NCBI GenBank assembly: GCA_030643245.1
Contig: DAOWME010000003.1
Location: 1-38,224 of the forward strand
DNA length: 38,224 bases
DNA from: Deltaproteobacteria bacterium
GTDB lineage: Bacteria; Desulfobacterota; UBA8473
Reading direction: 5' to 3'
In this document: positions 23,966 to 31,292 of the stretch, piece by piece
Layout of the letters: each line of letters starts with the position of its first letter
How positions within the stretch are numbered: position 1 is the stretch's first letter
The notes under the pieces: model-generated
What the model was told of the DNA's origin: nothing
The model's input: the letters and a program-made list of their open reading frames with translations, nothing else
Databases searched by the model: none
Translations under genes and position numbers: made by a program

Positions 23966-25147
23966 ATGATTAAGCCGTTCGGATCCGACAAACTAAACCC
24001 GTTGTATGTTTCTGATGATGCAAAACGCGAAGCGCTGATCAAGGAGGCTGAAGGATTACCTTCTGTAGTAATGTCTTCCGCTGCAGCCGGAAACGCCGTC
24101 ATGTTGGGTTCCGGTTACTTTAACCCCCTGACGGGATACATGAACCTCGCCGATTCCAAAAGCGTTGCAGAGAAGATGCAGACCACTTCCGGTTTGCTCT
24201 GGCCGGCGCCTATCGTGAATGTACTAAAAGATGTATCCGCTATCAAAGGCGCCAAACGCATTGCCCTTCGTGATCCCAATGTTGAAGGGAACCCGGTTTT
24301 GGCCATCCAGGACGTGGAAGCTATCGAAGAGGCGAGCGCAGATGATATGAAGATGATAACAGAGAAGGTTTTCCTTACCACGGATGAGAATCATCCCGGG
24401 GTTGCAGCCTTCAATTCAGTTGGCAATTTTTTCGTTTCCGGTCCTATCCAGGTATTGAGCTATTCTTATTTCAAGACTGACTTCCCCGAGACATTTAATA
24501 CCGCAGTAGAACTCCGGGACCACATTGAGAAGCATGGGTGGAAAGAGGTTTGTGCCTTCCAGACCCGTAACCCGATGCACAGGGCACATGAAGAGCTGGT
24601 CAAGATGGCCATGAAGGAGTATAATGCGGATGGCGCTATCATTCACATGCTGCTTGGGAAACTGAAACCGGGTGACATCCCTGCCGATGTTCGGGATGCC
24701 GCTATACGAAAGATGGCGGAACTCTACTTCGAGCCCAATTCACTGGAGATATCGGGCTACGGTTTTGACATGCTCTACGCAGGTCCCCGCGAGGCTGTGC
24801 TACACGCAATATTCCGGCAAAATATGGGCGCTACCGTGCTGATCGTTGGACGTGACCACGCAGGTGTGGGGGACTATTATGGCGGATTTGACGCACAGGC
24901 CATATTTGACGAGGTTCCTGAGGGGGCCCTCGATATAAAGATATTCAAGGGCGATCACACAGTGTGGTGCAAAAAGTGTAAAAATGTCGTGATGATGCGT
25001 GATTGTCCCCATGGCAAGGACGACTACATCATGCTTTCAGGAACAAAGGTTCGCGAAATGCTGGCCGCCGGTCAAGAGCTGCCTCCGGAATTCTCACATC
25101 CGGAAGTGGCACATATACTCATGGGCTATTATAAGAATAGCGACTAA
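23966..25147 (+). CDS. sat: ATP sulfurylase (sulfate adenylyltransferase)
   Basis: The 393-residue protein activates sulfate with ATP to APS and pyrophosphate. Active-site motifs are QTRNPMHRAH (Q199-H209) and GRDHAG (295-300). C335, C338, C347 and H349 form a metal-binding pattern known from sulfate-reducer and archaeal ATP sulfurylases. The start at ATG 23966 has AAGGAGGA 5 bases ahead; the in-frame GTG at 23963 is less likely. It is the last gene of the plus-strand sulfate block and is followed by an intrinsic terminator. Confidence 0.98.
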   Translation: MIKPFGSDKLNPLYVSDDAKREALIKEAEGLPSVVMSSAAAGNAVMLGSGYFNPLTGYMNLADSKSVAEKMQTTSGLLWPAPIVNVLKDVSAIKGAKRIALRDPNVEGNPVLAIQDVEAIEEASADDMKMITEKVFLTTDENHPGVAAFNSVGNFFVSGPIQVLSYSYFKTDFPETFNTAVELRDHIEKHGWKEVCAFQTRNPMHRAHEELVKMAMKEYNADGAIIHMLLGKLKPGDIPADVRDAAIRKMAELYFEPNSLEISGYGFDMLYAGPREAVLHAIFRQNMGATVLIVGRDHAGVGDYYGGFDAQAIFDEVPEGALDIKIFKGDHTVWCKKCKNVVMMRDCPHGKDDYIMLSGTKVREMLAAGQELPPEFSHPEVAHILMGYYKNSD

Positions 25148-25170
25148 AACCCGCGGCCTCTATAAACTGG

Positions 25171-25218
25171 AACGCCCTGAGAATACCTTAACGGTCATGT
25201 CTTAGGGCGTTTTTGTTT
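25171..25218 (+). terminator. Intrinsic terminator after sat
   Basis: The 12-bp stem AACGCCCTGAGA (25171-25182) pairs with TCTTAGGGCGTT (25200-25211) with one wobble, followed by a T-rich tract (TTTTTGTTT). It ends the plus-strand block and lies before a convergent minus-strand operon. Confidence 0.85.
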
Positions 25219-25294
25219 CGACGTCTGGATTAAATACCCTTCAGCCGTTCCACAGTAAGACGTTCTTATCGCATTTAGGTTACGGAGTTTGGGA

Positions 25295-25807
25295 TCAATC
25301 GTGTAAGAGCTTAATGGCCTCTTGGAGCTTGTCATTACTTGCAGTCATTAGCCTGTCTTTAAGCTTTGCCCTCAGATCCTCAGTTTTACCCTCCTCCACT
25401 TGTTCAAGTCCCAGGGCTTTCTGTATCTTTCCTATATATTCTGAAGGCACCACCGGTTTTTCAATATAGGAATGGGGACCCACAAGGGCCTTTTCAGCCT
25501 TGAGTTTCATGAAATCTTCTTTTCCCAGCTCGTCATGGGCGTGAGCCGTAACAACAATAAAGGGGATGTTTGACCATTCCGGGTTTTTTTGCAAATAGGA
25601 GAGTAATTTAAGCCCTCCCATTTTGGGCATCACAAGATCGAGAGAAATCAGGTCGGGTTTGGAATCACTAATCCTCTCCAGGGCGTGCTTCCCGTTGTTT
25701 GCGGTTATGACATTGAACCCGGAATCCTCCAGTACGGTTTTCAGGAATAATTGGATATCAGGTTCATCGTCTACAACAAGGATTGTCTTATTCTTTATAT
25801 CATCCAT
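25295..25807 (-). CDS. Receiver-only response regulator
   Basis: The 170-residue protein has a CheY-like receiver domain (ILVVDDEPDIQLFL, phosphoacceptor Asp in LISLDLVMPKMGG, VVTAHA, and the lysine in YIEKPV), then a helical C-terminal tail (residues about 135-170) with no DNA-binding or enzyme domain. The start at ATG 25807 follows GGAGGG with good spacing; GTG 25819 in frame is part of the upstream region. It is the third gene of a minus-strand operon after a kinase and an HTH protein, so the kinase is the likely phosphodonor. Output must be by protein contact. Confidence 0.92.
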   Translation of the reverse strand: MDDIKNKTILVVDDEPDIQLFLKTVLEDSGFNVITANNGKHALERISDSKPDLISLDLVMPKMGGLKLLSYLQKNPEWSNIPFIVVTAHAHDELGKEDFMKLKAEKALVGPHSYIEKPVVPSEYIGKIQKALGLEQVEEGKTEDLRAKLKDRLMTASNDKLQEAIKLLHD

Positions 25808-25839
25808 TTGGCCCTCCACAAAACATAAAAGGTTAGATG

Positions 25840-25858
25840 CTCTGTTAACTCAACAGAG
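25840..25858 (-). other. Intercistronic hairpin between kinase and response regulator
   Basis: Perfect 7-base arms CTCTGTT and AACAGAG enclose AACTC. There is no U tract. It may influence relative expression of the two genes. Confidence 0.6.
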
Positions 25859-25867
25859 TGTAACTTC

Positions 25868-27676
25868 TTAAGAACGATCTTTCTCTTCAATTGGAGATGG
25901 CAAACGGTTCCTGGGAAATTCCAGCGCAAAGACCGATCCTTTCCCGAGTGTTGATTTGAAGGATACCTTCCCCCCATGTGCATTGACCATCTTCCTCGTC
26001 ACGAGCAGACCCAAGCCCGTACCCTGTCCGGAACCCTTTGTTGTAAAAAAGCTGGTGAAGACCTTTTTCTTGACCTCATAATCCATGCCGCATCCATTGT
26101 CCTTTATTTCATAACAGATAGTATCGTTTTTTTCAAACAAAGAAAAGGTTATCTTGGGCTTTTTTCTAGTGCTCATAAGACAGGCGTCAATAGCATTAGA
26201 AACCAGGTTGGCAAGACATGTGTGTATACCGTGGGGGTCCATGGGGGCCTCCGCTATATCTTCCTGTAATTCTGTAGAGAATACTATCCCCGATCGTTCG
26301 ATGGTATCTTTATAAAGGTCAACAATATCAGTTGCCATGAAATATGGGCGCGTCAATTCCACCTTGAGGGCGGTTCCCCTTGAAAAACTCAGGAACTCTT
26401 TTACAAAAGAGGAGATTTTTTCGATATTATTTTCGAGCATGCCCCAGCCTTGTTTGACCAATTCATTGTTGTCCCTCTTCATACCGGAGTTAACAACATA
26501 CATACCACCTTCAAGCCCCATGAGAACGTTTTTTATGCCATGGGCAAGCCCGGCCACGGTTTGTCCGACAGCAGCCAGACGTTCCGCCTCAAGCATTTCG
26601 TTTTCCAGTTGCTTTATCTTGCTGAGGTCTTGAAAAAACATTACCTTACCAACATCCTGATCATCCTTTCTCAACCGTGTGCCTGAAAATACTATCGGGA
26701 TACTATTTCCTTTGCGGTCCGTTATTTCACCCTCTCTCAGCATTACAGCGCCATCATTTCGTTCAAGTTCCTTCAAGAATTCACTGGGATATATCTCTTT
26801 CTCAGACATTTTCCCGAGAACTTTTGTTTTGGGATACTTAATCAGGTTTTTCGCTGAAGGGTTATAGATATTTATTATTCCATCTCTATTGCTGGCGATA
26901 ATGCCATCGATGGCATTGTCAATTGTAATTTGTTGAAATTCCAAGGTTTCCTTTAAGCGATCCTCCAACAGGAAGGTCTCTGTTATGTCAATGGCCATTT
27001 CGATCACATAATTTACCTGCCGATCTTCTTTAGAATATGGCGTTGTAGTGACCATATAGATAACTTTATGTCCTTTTTTGTCGTAACCCTCCTGCAGGGA
27101 ATGGTGGGTTCTTCCATCTTTGAAGACCATCTTGGCCGGACATTTTTCACAGATTTCTTTCCTCTTCTTATAGATGTCAAAACAATATTTCCCGGCATCT
27201 TTTCCAAAGGTATTTTGGAAATGCCTGTTGCTGTTTACCACTTCAAAATTCCGGTTAATTACAGTTATATAACACGGAACATTGTCGAAGATTGTCCTGT
27301 ATTCCTTTTGAATCCGCGCCCTCTCAGTAACATCTGTTGACATCTCAATGATATGAGTTATTTCTCCACTCGAATCCCGATAAGGAGATATGTGAACGAG
27401 ACTATACCGAAGGTTGCCTTCCAAATCTCGCCTTTCCTCTTCAGAAACCCTGGTCTTTCCGTCAATAAATGTCTTGGAGGCAAAACAATGTGGGCATTTT
27501 CTTTTTCTATGCTTGTATACCTCAAAGCATCTTTTTCCTTCCCAGGCTCCAAATGTCTCAACAAATTTCTTGTTTGCGTCGACAATCATGTATTTTTTGT
27601 CGATGACAGCAATACTTGTGGGAACTTGATTAAATAAGTCAAAATCCGTCCATTTCTTGGAGTTGATCTCTTTCAT
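25868..27676 (-). CDS. PAS-PAS-PAS histidine kinase with cysteine-rich sensor domains
   Basis: With ATG 27676 the protein has 602 residues; an in-frame GTG at 27688 overlaps the previous gene. Three PAS-type domains (about 10-120, 125-240, 245-355) precede a phosphoacceptor H379 (VAGLAHGIKN) and an ATPase domain (NLVSNAIDA, DNGCGMD, GTGLGL). PAS1 and PAS2 each carry C-x10-C-x2-C with the same spacing: C50, C61, C64 and C165, C176, C179 (CPHC, CEKC). Such cysteines may bind a metal or cluster or form redox disulfides. No membrane segment is present, so the sensor is cytoplasmic. Confidence 0.92.
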   Translation of the reverse strand: MKEINSKKWTDFDLFNQVPTSIAVIDKKYMIVDANKKFVETFGAWEGKRCFEVYKHRKRKCPHCFASKTFIDGKTRVSEEERRDLEGNLRYSLVHISPYRDSSGEITHIIEMSTDVTERARIQKEYRTIFDNVPCYITVINRNFEVVNSNRHFQNTFGKDAGKYCFDIYKKRKEICEKCPAKMVFKDGRTHHSLQEGYDKKGHKVIYMVTTTPYSKEDRQVNYVIEMAIDITETFLLEDRLKETLEFQQITIDNAIDGIIASNRDGIINIYNPSAKNLIKYPKTKVLGKMSEKEIYPSEFLKELERNDGAVMLREGEITDRKGNSIPIVFSGTRLRKDDQDVGKVMFFQDLSKIKQLENEMLEAERLAAVGQTVAGLAHGIKNVLMGLEGGMYVVNSGMKRDNNELVKQGWGMLENNIEKISSFVKEFLSFSRGTALKVELTRPYFMATDIVDLYKDTIERSGIVFSTELQEDIAEAPMDPHGIHTCLANLVSNAIDACLMSTRKKPKITFSLFEKNDTICYEIKDNGCGMDYEVKKKVFTSFFTTKGSGQGTGLGLLVTRKMVNAHGGKVSFKSTLGKGSVFALEFPRNRLPSPIEEKDRS

Positions 27677-27678
27677 AC

Positions 27679-28095
27679 TTATTGACACCCATTGATCGGT
27701 TCCTGTCGTTTCGTCACCAATGATTTAACCGGCAGGAAGACAGGACATGACCGGCAGAATTCCATCTTTTCCCCCCAATTTTTGTGGGCTATTCCCTGAC
27801 AAATCGTTCCGTTAATGAACCAGCATAAATGCCCAGAGTGAAATTCCCAGGCAGGACATTTTCTTTTCTTCTCAGGAGGACAATTTTCTACTTCCCAACA
27901 CAACCTCAATGGTGTTTCCTTTGCATGCTTCATGACAAGTAGATATAGTATCTGACGTTCTATATTGCTGGGGATCTTACGCCATCCCTGTTCAAAGCTC
28001 TGGACTGACCTCAGCGACACCCCCATAAGTTCAGCCATCTGTTTTTGGGTTTTATCCAGGTTCGAGCGTATGGTCAAGAATTCCTTGCTATCCAT
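27679..28095 (-). CDS. HTH (XRE-like) protein with two-CW cysteine domain
   Basis: From ATG 28095 the protein has 138 residues. Residues about 5-55 form a Cro/XRE-like helix-turn-helix (DKTQKQMAELMGVSLRSVQSFEQGW). The C-terminal part is the two-CW domain pattern: LCWEVENCPPEKKRKCPAWEF, HLCWFINGTICQG and CRSCPVF, with CW pairs and many cysteines that may hold a metal. The frame runs on to 28344 but that part lies mainly in repeat copy 2 and is not counted. It probably acts as a metal- or redox-sensing regulator and is the first gene of the kinase operon. Confidence 0.75.
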   Translation of the reverse strand: MDSKEFLTIRSNLDKTQKQMAELMGVSLRSVQSFEQGWRKIPSNIERQILYLLVMKHAKETPLRLCWEVENCPPEKKRKCPAWEFHSGHLCWFINGTICQGIAHKNWGEKMEFCRSCPVFLPVKSLVTKRQEPINGCQ

Positions 28096-28164
28096 AATCA
28101 ACCGGTAAGGGAGATTAGTTTGCGTCCGCAAATTCTTTATACATCTGTGGGCTTTTCTCTTCGA

Positions 28165-28376
28165 CTTAAGGACGGGGACGAAATAACTTCCCCATTTGTG
28201 CATCTCATCTTCAGGCCATCCCCCGATCGGGGTCGAGGACAGGCTTTGCCCGATCTTCAAACACAAAATCCTCAAAATAGTTCGACTATTCCTGCGGTTT
28301 TGCGTTTTCAGATCAAACAAATCTAACCTAAATCTGAGCGCCAACTTGAGGAAGTTACTTCGTCCCCGTCCCTAAG
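28165..28376. repeat. Dispersed inverted-repeat element, copy 2 (complete, long form)
   Basis: Terminal arms of 27 bp with two mismatches lie at 28165-28191 (GGACGGGGACGAAATAACTT...) and 28350-28376. The core hairpin AATAGTTCGACTATT is intact, and the extra 26-bp CCCCGATCGGGG segment is present. It lies in the divergent space between the HTH gene (minus) and the DUF445 gene (plus), so it could influence both promoters. Confidence 0.92.
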
Positions 28377-28406
28377 GCTTTCAATACTTTTTCCCAGGGG
28401 GAACAT

Positions 28407-28991
28407 ATGTTTACCATTACCCTTTCCCAATACCTTATTCCACCGGTAATAGGCGGCATAATCGGCTGGTCAACAAACAAGCTGGCCATATGGATGCTCT
28501 TCAACCCGAAAAAGGAAAGAAGGGTTTTTGGCATTCGTATTCCGTTTACTCCCGGGTTGATACCCAGAGATCAAATGAGGATAGCGAGAAGCTTGGGAAG
28601 ACTCGTTGAAGAAAAGCTTATAGACTCGCAGGAGATACATGACAGGATTACAAGGGAAACTGTCAGCGGAAAGATTGAGGAGCTGATGGACAGAGCAGTG
28701 GAAAAGAATATGGGGAAACTCTACTTTCTTATCCCCGAGGCTGCCATGTGCCACGTAAAAAAGCTTGTGGCGCCAAAGATTTCTAGCTTGGTAAGGGATG
28801 AATTGCTGGGCTTCATAGATCTTATAAATTTCAGAGAGCTTGTCGAGGATAGAGTGACTAATTTTCCTTTGGCAGAGCTGGAAGAGGCGATTAGGGGCGT
28901 GGTCAAGAGGCATCTCACGCATATAACACTTCTTGGCGGTGTGTTGGGGGTTATGATTGGACTCGTACAGGTGGCGGTGAGTTTCATATGA
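28407..28991 (+). CDS. DUF445 family membrane protein
   Basis: The 194-residue protein has an N-terminal hydrophobic segment with the family start (LIPPVIGGIIGWSTNKLAIWMLFNP), a charged helical middle and a C-terminal membrane helix (ITLLGGVLGVMIGLVQVAV). Short DUF445 proteins of this length with such an ending are complete. Function is unknown. No strong ribosome binding site except GGGGG ahead of ATG 28407. A fragment like the right arm of the repeat (TTTCGTCCCCGCCCCTTAA) follows directly after the stop. Confidence 0.85.
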   Translation: MFTITLSQYLIPPVIGGIIGWSTNKLAIWMLFNPKKERRVFGIRIPFTPGLIPRDQMRIARSLGRLVEEKLIDSQEIHDRITRETVSGKIEELMDRAVEKNMGKLYFLIPEAAMCHVKKLVAPKISSLVRDELLGFIDLINFRELVEDRVTNFPLAELEEAIRGVVKRHLTHITLLGGVLGVMIGLVQVAVSFI

Positions 28992-29036
28992 ATTTCGTCC
29001 CCGCCCCTTAACTTTAAAACCAATAGGGGAATCCTG

Positions 29037-30890
29037 ATGATAACAGTTGGGGTACTGACGATTAGTGATAAGGGAGCACGGGGAGAGAGGGAAGATAAGA
29101 GTGGTTTAGGGATAAGAAAGTTGGTAAAGAAACTGCCGGCAAGGGTAGATGCCTATGAAGTGATCCCCGATGAGAGGAATATCATAGCCAACAGGCTAAT
29201 CGATTATGTAGATAACAGGAAACTGGACCTCATTGTTACCACCGGTGGTACCGGGGTAGCCCCCAGGGATGTGACCCCCGACGCTACGTTGAGTATAATA
29301 GAGAAGGAAGTACCGGGGATGGCTGAGGCTATGAGACTGGAGGGGCTTAAGAAGACGTCCCATGCCATGATATCGAGGGCTGTAGTAGGAATTCGGAAGA
29401 GTTCACTTATCGTCAACCTTCCGGGTAGTCCAAAAGCTGTATCAGAAAATCTTAACGCAATCCTGGCCTCACTACCCCATGCAATCGCCAAGATAAAGGG
29501 AGACAACACCGAATGTGGCCCACGACAAGGCATGGAGGGGAAACGCGTTATGCCTGAAGGAAAGTCAAAGAAGAACATTAGAGAGATCTTTGAAAGTGCT
29601 GTTGCTGCAGTGAGGCCTAAGAAGGTCGTTAGTAGAAACGTTCAGTTAATGGATAGCCTGTCAGGAGTTAAACTGTTAATAGGCGGCACGGAATATGACC
29701 TTTCAGAATATCATAGGATACACGTGGTAGGTGCCGGAAAGGCAGCGTCTTCCATGGCCCTGTCAATGGAGGGGATCCTGGGAGAGAGGATCAGTGGGGG
29801 AACGGTTACCGTTAAATACGGGCACCTGGAAGAGTTAGACATAGTACATATCAATGAAGCAGGTCACCCGATTCCTGATGAGGCAGGGATAAAAGGCACC
29901 AGGGATATCCTTGAATTGGTAAAGGGGCTCACCAGCCATGATCTGGTAGTATGCCTGATCTCCGGAGGGGGGTCAGCCTTGATGCCACTACCCTGTGAAG
30001 GGATAAGCCTTGGAGAAAAACAGGATACAACCAGACTGCTTCTGGAATGCGGGGCAACAATAAACGAAATAAACGCCATAAGAAAACATATATCTCAGAT
30101 AAAAGGTGGCAAGCTTGCCGGATATGTATATCCCGCCACCTTGGTTTCCCTGATACTCTCCGATGTTATTGGTGACAGGTTAGACGTCATCGCTTCAGGG
30201 CCAACAGTCCCGGATGAAAGCACCTTCGAAGACTGCCTTAGGATCATAGAAAGATACGGGATCGAGAAGGAGATACCCAAATCAGTCCTGACACATCTCA
30301 CAGATGGATCAAAAGGGATCGTAGAAGAGACTCCAAAGCCAGGTGATGAGATCTTCAGCAAAACCAAAAACTTCGTTATTGGAAGTAACCTTCTGGCCAT
30401 TAATGAAGCAAGAATTCAATCGGAACGGATGGGGTATAATACCCTTATCCTCTCCACTTCCATTGAAGGGGAAACCAAGGATGTGGCCAAGGTACACGCA
30501 GCGATAGCAAGAGAGGTCTTGAACTCCGGGAATCCGTTGAAAAGGCCGGCATGTATCATATCCGGTGGGGAAACTACCGTCACCATCCAGGGCAAAGGCT
30601 TAGGAGGGAGAAACCAGGAGTTTGTGTTAGCTGCCGCTATGGAGATCGACGGATTAGAGGGTGTAACCATTTTAAGCGGGGGGACGGATGGTACTGATGG
30701 CCCAACAGATGCGGCCGGGGCTATTGCCGATGCCCATACCATCGAAAGGGCAAAAAAAGCGAAGATGGATCCCTATTTATACCTTAGAAACAACGATTCC
30801 TATCACTTTTTTCAGAAATTGGACGATCTACTCCTCACAGGTCCCACCAATACAAATGTAATGGATCTCCGATTAATGATAGTGGAGTGA
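29037..30890 (+). CDS. MogA-like / glycerate 2-kinase (GckA) fusion
   Basis: One uninterrupted 617-residue frame joins two families. Residues 1-155 match MogA/MoaB molybdopterin adenylyltransferase (ITVGVLTISDKG, TTGGTGVAPRDVTPDA at 68-83, NLPGSPKAV). After a short linker (about 156-178), residues 179-617 match GckA-type glycerate 2-kinase with DUF4147 and MOFRL parts (HVVGAGKAASSMA, LISGGGSALMPLP, ISGGETTVTIQGKGLGGRNQEF, SGGTDGTDGPTDAAGA). MogA would serve molybdenum/tungsten cofactor synthesis; glycerate kinase serves glycerate use. The reason for joining them is not clear. Confidence 0.9.
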   Translation: MITVGVLTISDKGARGEREDKSGLGIRKLVKKLPARVDAYEVIPDERNIIANRLIDYVDNRKLDLIVTTGGTGVAPRDVTPDATLSIIEKEVPGMAEAMRLEGLKKTSHAMISRAVVGIRKSSLIVNLPGSPKAVSENLNAILASLPHAIAKIKGDNTECGPRQGMEGKRVMPEGKSKKNIREIFESAVAAVRPKKVVSRNVQLMDSLSGVKLLIGGTEYDLSEYHRIHVVGAGKAASSMALSMEGILGERISGGTVTVKYGHLEELDIVHINEAGHPIPDEAGIKGTRDILELVKGLTSHDLVVCLISGGGSALMPLPCEGISLGEKQDTTRLLLECGATINEINAIRKHISQIKGGKLAGYVYPATLVSLILSDVIGDRLDVIASGPTVPDESTFEDCLRIIERYGIEKEIPKSVLTHLTDGSKGIVEETPKPGDEIFSKTKNFVIGSNLLAINEARIQSERMGYNTLILSTSIEGETKDVAKVHAAIAREVLNSGNPLKRPACIISGGETTVTIQGKGLGGRNQEFVLAAAMEIDGLEGVTILSGGTDGTDGPTDAAGAIADAHTIERAKKAKMDPYLYLRNNDSYHFFQKLDDLLLTGPTNTNVMDLRLMIVE

Positions 30891-31031
30891 TATAGGCCGG
30901 ATGGGATACCCTCTTTAGCGGGGATAGAGCGGGGATAGTAGAGCAGGATAGGGGACGTCCGGAAAGCGCCGGGATAAACAGGCATAGAGTATGGGATGAA
31001 AGAGCCCTACATGAAAGGAGTAGCTGAACCA
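30891..31031. repeat. Convergent gap with tandem 11-bp repeat
   Basis: AGCGGGGATAG occurs twice in tandem (30917-30927 and 30928-30938), followed by a degenerate third copy (AGCAGGATAG). The gap separates the plus-strand fusion gene from the minus-strand small exported protein. Confidence 0.7.
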
Positions 31032-31292
31032 TCATGGCCCCGAGCTATGCGTCGATGACAAGTAATGACATGGCGAAGCGTAACGGTTGACGCACGGGTA
31101 CCGCTTTGAATCCGGCTTACCCTGTTCATCTGTATTGAACTCCCACACAGAAAGGGTAAAATAGTCATTTTCTTCCCATCCGTCTTGCCCTATAAGACCG
31201 GCTGTTGATGTCCCCACAAAAAAAAGCGCGGCCAGGCACAGGACAAGAGAAGCGGAATGTTTTTTTATAAGGTAGCCTCTTCTATTTCTCAT
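31032..31292 (-). CDS. Small exported protein, 86 aa
   Basis: Starting at ATG 31292, the protein has an N-terminal signal peptide (basic RNRRGYLIKKH, then SASLVLCLAALFFVGTSTAG) and a mature part with acidic and aromatic residues (DGWEENDYFTLSVWEFNTDEQG). The start was chosen for the GAGAGAAG ribosome binding site; it overlaps the cobN stop by 11 bases (ATGAGAAATAG), so translation is coupled. I do not recognise the family. Context with a CobN chelatase and TonB receptor suggests a periplasmic role in cobalt or tetrapyrrole uptake. Confidence 0.65.
   Translation of the reverse strand: MRNRRGYLIKKHSASLVLCLAALFFVGTSTAGLIGQDGWEENDYFTLSVWEFNTDEQGKPDSKRYPCVNRYASPCHYLSSTHSSGP

Noticed and set aside
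28096..28344. Longer HTH protein starting at 28344
   Set aside because: The extra 83 residues are mainly translated repeat copy 2, and the HTH domain begins right after ATG 28095.
28407..28991. DUF445 gene truncated by a repeat
   Set aside because: A repeat-like arm follows the stop, but the C-terminal membrane helix typical of short members is present, so the gene looks complete.
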